Positions 17,959 to 26,324 of a stretch of DNA of 64,000 nucleotides are shown here, piece by piece. The notes beneath the pieces are model-generated. The model did not search any database. It was not told the DNA's origin and saw nothing but the letters and a program-made list of their open reading frames with translations. Source of the stretch: Bacteroidales bacterium (GTDB lineage: Bacteria > Bacteroidota > Bacteroidia > Bacteroidales > UBA932). Location: positions 44,442 through 108,441 of the forward strand of contig JAFUDQ010000021.1 in the NCBI GenBank assembly GCA_017459075.1, in the 5' to 3' direction. Within the stretch, counting starts at the first letter, position 1. Each line of letters starts with the position of its first letter. The translations under genes and the position numbers were made by a program.

Positions 17959-18438
17959 TTATTGTTTCAGTGAATATGTGACAGAGATAGTGCTAGTTCC
18001 GAAGAAAGCCTTCAGTTCTTCGGTGGACTTTCCATCAACCTTTCCCAGCGGGGTGTAAGACCATCTGTTGTTTCCGTAGAAAATGCAGATGTTGTTGCCG
18101 TTGTAGAGCATAATGTCTCCGGAAACAGCTGTAACCTGTCTGTCCTGTCTTTCCAGCGAGAATCCAAGTAGACCGTAATGCTCAAAGCCATTGGCTCTCA
18201 TTTCCACGGTTACGGGGCCAGATTTCAGTTTGGCTGCCAAAGCCTTTGCAGCTACGTTATCGGCCATGGTGGCAGTTATTGTCTTTCCACCGGCTGTAAT
18301 AATCATTGTCATAGATTGTGAAGTCTCTGATGTATTTTCTTCCTGTTGTTGCGGCACAATTGGCTCATCCTTCCCACCACAGGCAGTAGCGGAAAGGACG
18401 GTCAAAATAATTGTCAATAAGGCTGCTATGCGTTTCAT
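17959..18438 (-). CDS. Cyclophilin-like fold lipoprotein
   Basis: 159 residues with lipobox LSATAC (Cys20). The mature part matches the cyclophilin-like family common in gut bacteria: MIITAGGKTITATMADN, LAAKLKSGPVTVEM, then GDIMLYNGNNICIFYGNNRW. It resembles TM1367-type folds and probably has no proline isomerase activity. It overlaps the end of the alpha/beta hydrolase gene by 4 bases (ATGA). The two may act together in handling a small molecule, but this is a guess from context. Confidence 0.83.
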   Translation of the reverse strand: MKRIAALLTIILTVLSATACGGKDEPIVPQQQEENTSETSQSMTMIITAGGKTITATMADNVAAKALAAKLKSGPVTVEMRANGFEHYGLLGFSLERQDRQVTAVSGDIMLYNGNNICIFYGNNRWSYTPLGKVDGKSTEELKAFFGTSTISVTYSLKQ

Positions 18439-19499
18439 TTCATGTATTCATTGAAGAAGTACGCCATTTTTTCGTAGGGAATCACGCCTGCCTCGTCATC
18501 GTAAAGGTCTATGTGGGAAGCGCCGGGGATGATATAGAGTTCCTTGTTGTCGCCCTTGAGCTTAGCGAACGCACCTTCCCCGAAATAACGGCTGTGGGCC
18601 TTTTCACCATGGACAATTAGGACGGTATTCCTGATCTCGCCGGCCATGTCCAGCAGGGGCTGGTTCAGGAATGAGATGGTGCCGGTGACGTTCCATCCGT
18701 CGGTGGAGTTGCCGCTGCGCTCGTGGTATCCGCGCGGGCATTTGTAGTAGGCGTGGTAATCCTTTACAAACCAGGGAGCATCGTCCGGAAGCGGATCGAT
18801 GACGCCGCCGGCACGTTTGTAAGTACCTGATTTGTAATCCTCTGTGCGCTGAGAACTCCAGGCCACGCGCTGCGCATGGCGGGCCTCCTCATTATCCGTA
18901 GAGCCGAAATAACCCTCACGTGCCACGCGGGACATATCGTACATGGTAGCAGCCACAGTCACCTTGATGCGCGGATCAATAGCAGCCGCATTGATGGCCA
19001 TGCCGCCGAAACCGCAGATACCGATAATACCGACGCGCTCCGGGTCCACCAGGTCGCATGTGCTCAGGAAATCCACTGCGGCGCAGAAGTCTTCCGTGTT
19101 GATGTCGGGAGATGCCATCCTGCGGGGCTCTCCGCCGGATTCGCCGGTAAAGGAAGGGTCAAAGGCGATGGTGAGGAAGCCTAGCTCCGCCATATGCTGG
19201 GCATACAGGCCAGAGGATTGCTCCTTCACGGCGCCGAAAGGGCCGCTCACAGCAATGGCCGGTAGACGGCGAGTATTGTCATCCTGAGCGTCAGCGAAGG
19301 ATCTGGGAACATACATATCGGCAGCCAATTCGATTCCGTAACGGTTGTGGAAAGTGACCTTGGAGTGATTGACCAATTCAGACTTCGGGAACTTTTTGTC
19401 CCATTCCTGGGTTAATTTCAAAGTTGTCATGTTGTCTGTGTTTTGCTTGCAGCCGAGCAGCATCATGGCCGCCAAGGCTAATACTGTCATTCTTTTCAT
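18435..19499 (-). CDS. Alpha/beta hydrolase lipoprotein (dienelactone hydrolase-like)
   Basis: 354 residues from the ATG at 19499, chosen because it puts the signal and lipobox (MMLLGC, Cys17) at the start. The nucleophile elbow reads GIIGICGFGGMA, so the nucleophile is Cys instead of Ser, as in dienelactone hydrolases. The catalytic His lies in IIPGASHIDLYDDE near the end. A stretch RSFADAQDDN (about residue 65-75) is encoded by a dispersed palindromic repeat (19278-19305), so the loop there is an insertion. It shares a divergent promoter region with the AraC gene at 19591. Confidence 0.85.
   Translation of the reverse strand: MKRMTVLALAAMMLLGCKQNTDNMTTLKLTQEWDKKFPKSELVNHSKVTFHNRYGIELAADMYVPRSFADAQDDNTRRLPAIAVSGPFGAVKEQSSGLYAQHMAELGFLTIAFDPSFTGESGGEPRRMASPDINTEDFCAAVDFLSTCDLVDPERVGIIGICGFGGMAINAAAIDPRIKVTVAATMYDMSRVAREGYFGSTDNEEARHAQRVAWSSQRTEDYKSGTYKRAGGVIDPLPDDAPWFVKDYHAYYKCPRGYHERSGNSTDGWNVTGTISFLNQPLLDMAGEIRNTVLIVHGEKAHSRYFGEGAFAKLKGDNKELYIIPGASHIDLYDDEAGVIPYEKMAYFFNEYMK
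19278..19305. repeat. Dispersed repeat inserted in frame in the hydrolase gene
   Basis: The plus strand reads GTCATCCTGAGCGTCAGCG then AAGGATCT, a widespread bacterial repeat whose reverse encodes RSFADAQDD. It is a cousin of the element at 34031-34056 (GTCATTCTGAACGGAGTG, then AAGAATCT). It keeps the gene open. Confidence 0.7.
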
Positions 19500-19575
19500 G
19501 ATGCAAATATCGATACTATCATCGTAATTTTTATACAAAAATTCGCCGACTTTATACCAATTTCGCAGATTTTGC

Positions 19576-19583
19576 TATCTTTG
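19576..19583 (+). promoter_or_regulatory. -7 promoter box for the AraC gene at 19591
   Basis: TATCTTTG, exact match to TAnnTTTG, 7 bases before the ATG, giving an almost leaderless message. Confidence 0.5.
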
Positions 19584-19590
19584 CAGCGTT

Positions 19591-20484
19591 ATGAAGAAGA
19601 TTCTGAAGGTCGATAATCCCAATGTGTATGCCGAATATGTAGGCGCTCCATTGTTGCATCCGCAGTTGGCGCTAATTAGTTACGATGAGGTCTCCCCTTT
19701 CCGAGGCAGCCTTAACAGCTACGGTGTCTATGGTCTTTTCATTCAGCAGCAATTCCCTAAGTATCTGTCCTATGGTACCAAATCCATTTTGGTCGGCGAC
19801 AGTTCCATTATTGCAGTCGCGCCCGGGCAGATAGGCGGAGCGGAAGATAATGGGACTCCCCTATACATCAACGGATGGGCCCTTCTGTGGTCGCCGGAAC
19901 TCATGAAAGGGACGCCTCTTGAAGAAAAGATAAACAGCTACCAGTTTTTCTCCTATTTTCACACAGACTGGTTAAGGATGGTCCCCGCCGAATGGGAGCA
20001 ACTATCGGCCCTTATAGCAACTATGAGAAAAGAGTTGCTTGAGAGTCCGGATTCCCCGGCGCTCAGGAGCATCCTGTGCGGCTATCTGTCCCTGATTCTG
20101 GAGTATTGCCAGCGGATTTACCTAAGGCAACTCTCCCAGGAAGAAAGCGGCGATAGCGACATCCTGAAACACTTCCACCGCCTGCTGGTCGATTATTTTT
20201 CCAAGGGACTCCAGCACGAAAAGGGACTTCCGACCGTATCCCACTGCGCATCAGAACTGGCCTATTCTGCCCGCTACTTCGGTGACATGATTCACCAGGC
20301 CACGGGCGGCACAGCAATCGGCTACATCCACAGCTTCATCATCGACCAGGCCAAAACATTCCTGATGAAAGGCCTTAGCGTAGGCGAAGTGGCCGACCTG
20401 CTGGGTTTTGAGTACCCGCACCACTTCAGCCGCCTGTTCAAGAAGGTGACAGGGATGACTCCGACGGAGTTCCTGATGAAGTAG
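19591..20484 (+). CDS. AraC-family transcriptional regulator
   Basis: 297 residues. The N-terminal two thirds form a ligand-sensing domain of unclear type. The C-terminal 100 residues hold the double HTH, with GLSVGEVADLLGFEYPHHFSRLFKKVTGMTPTEF. It is divergent from the alpha/beta hydrolase and flanks the flavodoxin-like gene at 20587, and likely regulates one of them. Its 3' flank shares the words CACCGATAAATG and GAATTT with the flank of the AraC gene at 31001. Confidence 0.9.
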   Translation: MKKILKVDNPNVYAEYVGAPLLHPQLALISYDEVSPFRGSLNSYGVYGLFIQQQFPKYLSYGTKSILVGDSSIIAVAPGQIGGAEDNGTPLYINGWALLWSPELMKGTPLEEKINSYQFFSYFHTDWLRMVPAEWEQLSALIATMRKELLESPDSPALRSILCGYLSLILEYCQRIYLRQLSQEESGDSDILKHFHRLLVDYFSKGLQHEKGLPTVSHCASELAYSARYFGDMIHQATGGTAIGYIHSFIIDQAKTFLMKGLSVGEVADLLGFEYPHHFSRLFKKVTGMTPTEFLMK

Positions 20485-20586
20485 CTGTTTGCACCGATAA
20501 ATGGGAATTTGTGGTGCCGATGTGCTTAATGTCCTAAACACCGGGACATTAGACACGCAGGGGCCAAGTAAATTTCGATTGAATCC

Positions 20587-21204
20587 TTAGCCGATGAAGT
20601 TCGTCCAGGCGCCAAATTCCTTTTCGGGCATACCAAACTGCTCTTTACCAAGGGCGATGCTCTTGATGAGGAATGCCATGTTACGGCCCAGGTTGCGCAT
20701 GGTCTGAAGGCCTTCCAGATCTTTCTCCACATCCTCCTGTGAGTGACCATGGACTTCATTCCAGTAGGTGCTGGATGCGATGGGCATTCCCGTCATTGTG
20801 AAGTACTTGTTGATTTCATCGAAAGCCGAGGTGCTTCCGGCACGACGTGAGGATACCACAGCCGCACCGACTTTCATGGTCTTCTCGCACTGGCAGCTGA
20901 AGAACAGGCGGTCCAGGAAGGCCAGCAGCCCGCCATTAGCCCCGGCATAATAAGTCGGCGTTCCAATAATGACGCCATCGGCCTCTGCAAAAATGGGGGC
21001 AACTTCATTTACCAGATCATTGAACACGCACCGGCCTTTCTGCTGGCAGGTAAAGCAGGAAATGCAACCGCGTACATCTTTGTTACCCACGACGATGGTA
21101 GTGGTTTCGATGCCGTTTTCATTAAGGGTCTTTTCGACCTCCCGCAAGGCCCTGGCGGTGCAGCCCTTCGGCCTTGCGCTTCCGTTGATAAGGAGAACTT
21201 TCAT
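20587..21204 (-). CDS. Iron-sulfur flavoprotein-type NAD(P)H:FMN oxidoreductase
   Basis: 205 residues with a flavodoxin-like fold. The FMN phosphate loop is INGSARPKGCT (6-16), the second FMN contact TPTYYAGANG. Between them is GCISCFTCQQKGRC with four Cys spaced C-x2-C-x2-C-x5-C, which fits the compact [4Fe-4S] motif of Isf proteins. It should shuttle electrons between a reductase and an unknown acceptor such as a quinone or oxygen. It stands alone on the minus strand, convergent with an AraC gene. Confidence 0.87.
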   Translation of the reverse strand: MKVLLINGSARPKGCTARALREVEKTLNENGIETTTIVVGNKDVRGCISCFTCQQKGRCVFNDLVNEVAPIFAEADGVIIGTPTYYAGANGGLLAFLDRLFFSCQCEKTMKVGAAVVSSRRAGSTSAFDEINKYFTMTGMPIASSTYWNEVHGHSQEDVEKDLEGLQTMRNLGRNMAFLIKSIALGKEQFGMPEKEFGAWTNFIG

Positions 21205-21261
21205 CAGAGTTATCTTTTAATTTAGTAAATTGATGCTTTACTGAGGGTAATCTTCCACTCA

Positions 21262-21287
21262 GATTCCCGGTCGGGCCGGGAATGACG
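21262..21287. repeat. Dispersed palindromic repeat (REP-like), intergenic copy
   Basis: GATTCCCGGTCGGGCCGGGA then ATGACG, a hairpin with arms ATTCCCGG and CCGGGAAT. It belongs to the same family as the copies at 28488, 47522, 47556 and 61558. It sits between two flavodoxin-type genes and may act as their terminator. Confidence 0.75.
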
Positions 21288-21301
21288 GACGAGCGTCATA
21301 T

Positions 21302-21832
21302 TCATTTGCCTCCTTTGACAAAGTTTTCAATCTGCTTCATCGACGAAGAAACCTTTGAGCCCTGGATGGCGAGTCCTTTGCCGATGGTAGCCTTAGGCAG
21401 CGCAGCCTTCAAATCGCGGAGGCCACTACCCCATCCGCTGCCTTCGTGGGTGGTAAACGGAATGACGGTCTTGCCGGTCCAGTCGTGGGCCTCCAGGAAG
21501 GTATAAACACACATCGGCATGGTTCCCCACCAGCAGGGCCATCCCAGATAGATGGTATCGTACTTGTAGATGTCAATATCGGCCTTTAGGGCAGGACGGA
21601 CCTTTGCGTTCAGTTCTTCCTTGGCTTCCTGGGTGCACTCATGGTAGTCAATTGCGTAATTCTTCACAGTCTCCAGACGGAAGATATCGGCTCCGGTAAG
21701 GGACTGGATCTTCTCTGCGAAAACTTGCGTATTGCCTTTTTTAAGGTTTACGATGCCGGCGGAGGTATAGTTCTGTCCGCTTCGGGAATAATAGACAACA
21801 AGAGTCTGTGACGATGCTGCATAGGTGCCCAC
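21302..21832 (-). CDS. Flavodoxin, N-terminus rebuilt at a deletion junction
   Basis: 176 residues. From TLVVYYSRSGQNYTS on it is a normal flavodoxin of the Flavodoxin_4 type with LGWPCWWGTMPMCVY and FTTHEGSGWGSGLRDL. The first ten residues (MGTYAASSQ) do not look native; the ATG lies at the join with a truncated RhuM gene, out of its frame. Relatives often carry a signal or lipoprotein leader before TLVVYYS, and that part seems lost. The core for FMN binding is intact, so the protein may still work as a cytoplasmic flavodoxin, or the gene may be dying. Confidence 0.75.
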   Translation of the reverse strand: MGTYAASSQTLVVYYSRSGQNYTSAGIVNLKKGNTQVFAEKIQSLTGADIFRLETVKNYAIDYHECTQEAKEELNAKVRPALKADIDIYKYDTIYLGWPCWWGTMPMCVYTFLEAHDWTGKTVIPFTTHEGSGWGSGLRDLKAALPKATIGKGLAIQGSKVSSSMKQIENFVKGGK

Positions 21833-22146
21833 TGCCGGAAACGTGTGCCTGCGACGGAGTGGACCCTGTAGCCGACGGATATGATTACGTCAAGATTATA
21901 GAAATTAGTGGGTTTGGTGGAAAAATCGGAATTCCCGATTTTTCTTATCGACTCACTTTCTTTCAACTCTCCTTCTTGAAATGCGTTAAGAATGTGTTCG
22001 TTGATTGTGGACCTGGCTTTGCCAAAGAGAATAGCCATTTGCTCAATTGTCAGCCATACGGTTTCATTCTCTAAACGCACATCCAGATGTACATTCCCGT
22101 CTTCAGATTGGTAAAGGATTACTTCCCCTTTATCTATTTCCTCCAT
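21826..22146 (-). pseudogene. RhuM-family (virulence-associated) gene, 5' fragment
   Basis: The first 107 codons match the N-terminus of RhuM proteins: GEVILYQSEDGNVHLDVRL, ENETVWLTIEQMAILFGK, NFYNLDVIISVGYRVHS and GTRFRQWA. Right after RQWA homology ends and the flavodoxin gene begins in another frame. The remaining two thirds of RhuM are missing. The fragment is read toward the flavodoxin, so its promoter may now drive that gene. Confidence 0.82.
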
Positions 22147-22416
22147 AATCGTAAGTCAATCGAGCGCTTGATTCTCACCCGAAACGACAACCAAAGATAA
22201 TCACAAGAAAAGGCAAATCCAAGAGAATTCAAGTTTGAAATCCCTTGGATTTGTCGATAGTTTTGCTAAGCCGATTCAAAAGGGGCCAGCCAAAATCTAT
22301 TGAAGACTTTGAAGCTGATATTAGGGTATCAAACTGACAGAACGGTCTCCAGCGCTGTCATATTTGAAATCAGGACCTCGGCATAGAGAATGGCGCCAAC
22401 CACATCGTGTGGTATG
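22147..22416. other. Gene-free stretch with one inverted repeat
   Basis: No complete gene is seen. An inverted repeat AAATCCAAG (22215-22223) and CTTGGATTT (22244-22252) could form a hairpin. The rest looks like decayed coding sequence without a family I recognise. Confidence 0.4.
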
Positions 22417-22545
22417 ATGAAGTGGTTTGTTGCGCAGAAGAACTGGCCCATCATCAACGCTGGGGTCGATGAGGCCGATTTTACCTATCTCAAGAAGCAG
22501 ACAGGCGCCACCTCCGGGAACCTCAGCGTGCAGATTGAAATGTGA
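22417..22545 (+). pseudogene. Winged-helix regulator fragment
   Basis: A 42-codon frame includes GVDEADFTYLKKQTGATSGN then LSVQIEM and a stop. This is the recognition-helix segment of small winged-helix regulators (HTH_34 type, where LSVQIEKLE would continue). The wing and C-terminus are absent, and the N-terminal residues are only partly family-like. It is a short remnant ending at a hairpin. Confidence 0.6.
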
Positions 22546-22552
22546 ATAAGGT

Positions 22553-22591
22553 AAAAAAATGCCCAGTCTTCAGAATACCGGACATTTTTTA
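22553..22591. terminator. Bidirectional hairpin terminator
   Basis: Arms AAAAAATGCCC and GGACATTTTTT with T-runs on both strands. It can end the minus-strand metY operon, whose last stop is at 22626, and anything coming from the left. Confidence 0.65.
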
Positions 22592-22625
22592 TTTTTGCCT
22601 GCTAGTAGGAAAAACCTATACGCGC

Positions 22626-23741
22626 TTAATCCCAGATTTCATCGGCTACTTCACGGACCAGGCGGAGTTTGGCCCATTGCTGCTCTTCCGTGAGTTTATT
22701 GCCTATCTCGCAGGAAGCGAACCCGCACTGAGGGCTCAGGCACAGGCGCTCAAGCGGGATGAACGCTGCGGCCTTCAGAATCCGTTCCTTGACAAGCGAC
22801 TTGAATTCCAAGCGCGGAGACTTGGTCGTGATGAGGCCAAGCACAACCGTTTTGTCGCCGCTTACATGCGACAGGGGCTCAAATCCACCGGAACGGCTGT
22901 CGTCGAACTCCAGATAGTAAGCATCAACGTTTTCCTTCTCAAAAAGAATTTCAGCCACTTTGTCGTAGGCGCCGCTGTTGGCATAGGTGGAGTGGTAATT
23001 GCCGCGGCATACATGCGTGTTGATGAACATGTCGGCCGGTTTACCTTCCAATGCAAGGTTGTTGATGCGAAGGTTCATCTCCTGGATTTTCTTAAGTCCA
23101 ACTTCATCGGTTCCCCACATCCACAGGGCGGCGGGATCTACCAGCATTCCCCAGGTACAGTCATCAAACTGAAGACGGCGGCATCCGGCCGCATGGACTT
23201 CCCGGATAAACCGGCGGTATGCCGAAGCCAGATCCTGAATCAGTTCCTCATCGTCGGCATAGAACTTACGGGTGTTCTCCAACGCGAAAGGCATCACCAT
23301 CTGGGCCAGGAACTGAGCAGGGGCCGGGATGGTAAGTTTGGCCTCCACGCCTTCCCCCGCAAGCGAATTGACAAAGCGGAAGTGGTCTATGAAAGGATGA
23401 TTCTCACCAAGTGACACCTTGCCCGTAAGGAAAGTGTCGTCTATCATGGCCTGCTCCCCGTGGAAGGGAAGGCCGGTTTTGGTAGGAACATGCCCCACAC
23501 CATTAAATCCCCACATAAAGTCAAGATGCCAGGCCTGGCGGCGGAATTCACCGTCAGTAATCACCTTGAAACCAAGTTCTTGCTGTTTGGCCACCAGGTC
23601 TCGGATGGCATTATCTTCAACGGCCTTGAGTTCTTCCGGAGTGATTTCTCCGGCAGCGAAGCGAATCCTGGCTTTCTTGACAGACTCCGGGCGGAGGAAA
23701 CTGCCGACAAAATCGGCACGCATAGCGGGCTTCTGTATCAT
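22626..23741 (-). CDS. MetE-like methyltransferase, catalytic domain only
   Basis: 371 residues, half the length of MetE, like Bacillus YxjG/YxjH. It starts RADFVGSFLRPESVK. The zinc ligands of the MetE C-terminal domain are all visible: His243 and Cys245 in NTHVCRGN, Glu278 in YYLEFDD and Cys339 in LSPQCGFAS. It should move a methyl group to homocysteine to make methionine, with a donor that is uncertain for one-domain forms. Its start overlaps metY by 4 bases, so the two enzymes are made together. Confidence 0.9.
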   Translation of the reverse strand: MIQKPAMRADFVGSFLRPESVKKARIRFAAGEITPEELKAVEDNAIRDLVAKQQELGFKVITDGEFRRQAWHLDFMWGFNGVGHVPTKTGLPFHGEQAMIDDTFLTGKVSLGENHPFIDHFRFVNSLAGEGVEAKLTIPAPAQFLAQMVMPFALENTRKFYADDEELIQDLASAYRRFIREVHAAGCRRLQFDDCTWGMLVDPAALWMWGTDEVGLKKIQEMNLRINNLALEGKPADMFINTHVCRGNYHSTYANSGAYDKVAEILFEKENVDAYYLEFDDSRSGGFEPLSHVSGDKTVVLGLITTKSPRLEFKSLVKERILKAAAFIPLERLCLSPQCGFASCEIGNKLTEEQQWAKLRLVREVADEIWD

Positions 23742-25030
23742 AGGTCAATCTTTTCAAGGGCCTGTGCAAGGTCTGCGATTATGTCGTCAATATGTTCAGT
23801 ACCTATGGACAGGCGTACCGTACTTTGATAGATACCCTGGTCTTCAAGTTCCGCTTCGGTAAGCTGGGAATGCGTGGTGGTTGCGGGGTGAATCACAAGG
23901 GACTTGACATCGGCCACATTGGCAAGGAGTGAGAAAATTTCAAGTGAATCGATGAACTTGTAAGCCTCAGCCTGTCCGCCCTTGATTTCAAAGGTGAAAA
24001 TGGAGCCGCCTCCGTCAGGGAAGTAGCGCTGGTAAAGGGCATGGTCCGGATGTTCCGGGAGGGAAGGATGGTTCACTTTGGCCACCTTGGGATGATGGGA
24101 GAGGAAGCCCACCACTTTCAGCGCGTTGGCAACATGCCGCTCAATTCTCAGAGACAGTGTCTCAAGCCCTTGCAGGAAGATGAAACAGCTCACGGGAGAA
24201 AGCGTTGAGCCAGTGTCCCTCAGGAGGGTTGCACGGGCACGGGTGATGTAGGCTGCGGCCCCGCAGGCATCGGCAAAGACAATTCCGTGATAGCTGGCCT
24301 CAGGCTCTGTGAACTGGGGGAACTTGCCGGATGCCTTCCAGTCAAACTTACCGCTGTCCACAATGATGCCGCCGATGGTGGTACCATGACCGCCGATAAA
24401 CTTGGTGGCCGAATGGACAACGATGTCGGCGCCATGCTCTATGGGGCGGAACAGGAAGGGAGTGGCAAAGGTGTTGTCAATAATGAGCGGTATCTTGTGC
24501 TCATGGGCTATGGCCGCAACTGCATCTACATCTATAATGTTGCCGTTGGGGTTTCCGAAGGTCTCAATAAAGATGGCCTTGGTTTCTGGACGGAGGGCCC
24601 TTTTGAAATTATCCACATTGGACGGCTCCACGAAAGTGGTAGTAATCCCGTAAGGTACCAGCGTATGCTGGAGGAGGTCATACGTTCCTCCGTAGATGGT
24701 TTTGGCCGATACGATGTGGTCACCCGCACGGGCGATGTTCAGGATGGAATACGTAACGGCAGCCGCGCCGGAAGCAACGGCAAGGGCCCCTACACCGCCC
24801 TCCAAGGCGGCAATGCGGCGCTCAAGGACATCTTGAGTACTGTTGGTAAGGCGGCTGTAGATATTGCCGGGGTCTGCGAGCCCAAAACGGGCAGCCGCAT
24901 GTGCAGAATTGTGGAAAACGTAAGAGGATGTCTGATAAATGGGGACCGCGCGTGCATCAGATGCAGGATCGGCTTTTTCCTGGCCGACATGAAGTTGAAG
25001 GGTCTCGAAGTGAAGGTTTTGTAAGCTCAT
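23738..25030 (-). CDS. metY: O-acetylhomoserine sulfhydrylase
   Basis: 430 residues from the ATG at 25030; 19 extra codons upstream are out of line with the family and lie in the promoter. Cys/Met metabolism PLP enzyme: SSYVF near 36, [10 protein letters not shown] at about 111, PLP Lys210 in [13 protein letters not shown]. It joins sulfide and O-acetylhomoserine to give homocysteine, the substrate of the downstream MetE-like enzyme. It is divergent from an Lrp/AsnC gene that probably controls it. Confidence 0.93.
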   Translation of the reverse strand: MSLQNLHFETLQLHVGQEKADPASDARAVPIYQTSSYVFHNSAHAAARFGLADPGNIYSRLTNSTQDVLERRIAALEGGVGALAVASGAAAVTYSILNIARAGDHIVSAKTIYGGTYDLLQHTLVPYGITTTFVEPSNVDNFKRALRPETKAIFIETFGNPNGNIIDVDAVAAIAHEHKIPLIIDNTFATPFLFRPIEHGADIVVHSATKFIGGHGTTIGGIIVDSGKFDWKASGKFPQFTEPEASYHGIVFADACGAAAYITRARATLLRDTGSTLSPVSCFIFLQGLETLSLRIERHVANALKVVGFLSHHPKVAKVNHPSLPEHPDHALYQRYFPDGGGSIFTFEIKGGQAEAYKFIDSLEIFSLLANVADVKSLVIHPATTTHSQLTEAELEDQGIYQSTVRLSIGTEHIDDIIADLAQALEKIDL

Positions 25031-25056
25031 ATCTAATAATTTTGTATTTCCACTTG

Positions 25057-25064
25057 CAAAGGTA
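25057..25064 (-). promoter_or_regulatory. -7 promoter box for metY
   Basis: Minus-strand TACCTTTG matches TAnnTTTG, 26 bases before the metY ATG. Confidence 0.5.
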
Positions 25065-25115
25065 TAAAATGTAGTCTTTTCAATCAAGGATATCGTAAAA
25101 TCAAGAAAATAACAC

Positions 25116-25123
25116 TATATTTG
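25116..25123 (+). promoter_or_regulatory. -7 promoter box for the Lrp/AsnC gene
   Basis: TATATTTG, exact consensus, 68 bases before the ATG at 25192. The metY and Lrp promoters face away from each other within 70 bases, so one bound regulator could affect both. Confidence 0.5.
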
Positions 25124-25191
25124 CATTAATAATTAGCTAATTCAAATTTTAGCACTAAGAAAAGACCTCAATTTTAGACGAATCCTCGCAT

Positions 25192-25662
25192 ATGGAAAAT
25201 ACGCAATTGGACAGAACCGACATCAAAATACTGAAAATCCTCCAGGAAAATGGAAGGATAACCATCAAGGAACTCGCACAAAAAGTCCACCTCTCCCCGA
25301 CTCCGGTGTTTGAGCGTGTACACAGGATGGAGGCAAGTGGAGTAATCGAGCGCTATACCACTGTTCTTAATGCAGCCAGGCTCGGACAGGGTTTCATTGT
25401 ATTCTGCAGCGTCAAACTCCGCCGCATGGGAAAGGATATTGCAATCGATTTTGTAGACAAAATCAAAAACATCCCGGAGGTGGCCGAATGTTATAACATC
25501 TCCGGCGAATATGACTATCTGCTAAAAATCTACGCCCCGGACATGCAGTACTACAATGAGTTCTGTATCAATATCCTTGGCACTATCGAGAGCCTTGGAT
25601 CCATACAGAGCTCATTTGTAATGAACCCCATCAAGACGTCGGCAGGGATTCCGCTCCGGTAG
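25192..25662 (+). CDS. Lrp/AsnC-family regulator
   Basis: 156 residues. HTH at the N-terminus (DIKILKILQENGRITIKEL then AQKVHLSPTPVFERVHRME) and an AsnC ligand domain with SGEYDYLLKIYAPDMQYY. These proteins bind an amino acid and act as octamers on DNA. The divergent metY operon is the obvious target, with methionine or leucine as a likely effector; this is inference. Confidence 0.93.
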   Translation: MENTQLDRTDIKILKILQENGRITIKELAQKVHLSPTPVFERVHRMEASGVIERYTTVLNAARLGQGFIVFCSVKLRRMGKDIAIDFVDKIKNIPEVAECYNISGEYDYLLKIYAPDMQYYNEFCINILGTIESLGSIQSSFVMNPIKTSAGIPLR

Positions 25663-25668
25663 TGTGCT

Positions 25669-25767
25669 TCACTCAGCCACCTGCTTCTTCCTTGTCAGGA
25701 AGGCATGGAGCAGATAAATGACGCCAGCAATAACTCCGGCTTTGAAAGGAGTAAGAAGCCCGGCAAG
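25669..25767 (-). pseudogene. MFS transporter C-terminal fragment
   Basis: One frame reads LAGLLTPFKAGVIAGVIYLL then HAFLTRKKQVAE and stop. This matches the very end of the intact MFS gene at 41562 (DLLSPFKAGVILGVIYLLQA, then WLTRKKQVVE). Nothing upstream in this frame belongs to a transporter: the sequence passes straight into the flavodoxin remnant. It is a 33-codon leftover. Confidence 0.75.
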
Positions 25768-26002
25768 AAGCGTTGCGCGCCTCACCGGCGGCAATTTCAG
25801 CCAGAGACTCTTTCCGGAGCTGCCTGTGGCCGGTCATGTGGATGAGGATGCTGTCAGCGGCGGCACCGTGGATGGCCACGCCGGCGGTGAGGTTGGCTTC
25901 GGGAACGGCCATTTTGATCTGGCGGATACTTCCGCCGAGACCGCTGCCATCCACATAATTCTCACCAGCGTGAGAGTAAAAAGCGATAAGTGTCTTTGCC
26001 AT
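25673..26002 (-). pseudogene. Flavodoxin with internal deletion
   Basis: From the ATG at 26002 it reads MAKTLIAFYSHAGENYV, the FMN-binding N-terminus, and then jumps to DGSGLGGSIRQIKMAVPEAN and GVAIHGAAAD, which are the last 50 residues of a flavodoxin. About 90 residues in between are gone. The reading frame then runs on into the MFS fragment in a foreign frame. The product could not fold as a flavodoxin. Confidence 0.8.
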
Positions 26003-26057
26003 TGTCGTACTCATTTGATAACGCAAATGTCGGAAGAATTATCGAAGAAGCTCTTAT

Positions 26058-26269
26058 CAATTTTTCCGGTATTTTTACCGATATCACGGAATTGTGCGAA
26101 ATTTTGATAAGTCCGGCAGATTTAATATATTTGTCCATGCCTGATTTTTTGATATACAACACCCTGGAGCACGGGAAGTATCCGTATGACTTCGATGCCG
26201 ATGAAACATCGGCCAGACACCATCGGAATACCGGAAAGGGAAAATTTGATAAAAATACCGGAAATATTG
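26058..26269. repeat. MITE-like element, 22-bp imperfect terminal inverted repeats
   Basis: Left arm CAATTTTTCCGGTATTTTTA then CC (26058-26079). Right arm 26248-26269 is its reverse complement with two mismatches. The 212-base stretch lies between the flavodoxin remnant and the broken aldo/keto reductase. A third partial copy of CCGGTATT is at 26226-26235. There is no convincing gene inside, though frames are open on both strands. Confidence 0.5.
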
Positions 26270-26324
26270 GTCACAGCTATTCGGATGTAATCCGGTAAAT
26301 TTGCAACAAGAAACAAACATTGAT

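Noticed and set aside
24287-25024. Long plus-strand frame (245 codons) opposite metY
   Set aside because: It is a shadow of the metY gene, whose PLP motifs are certain.
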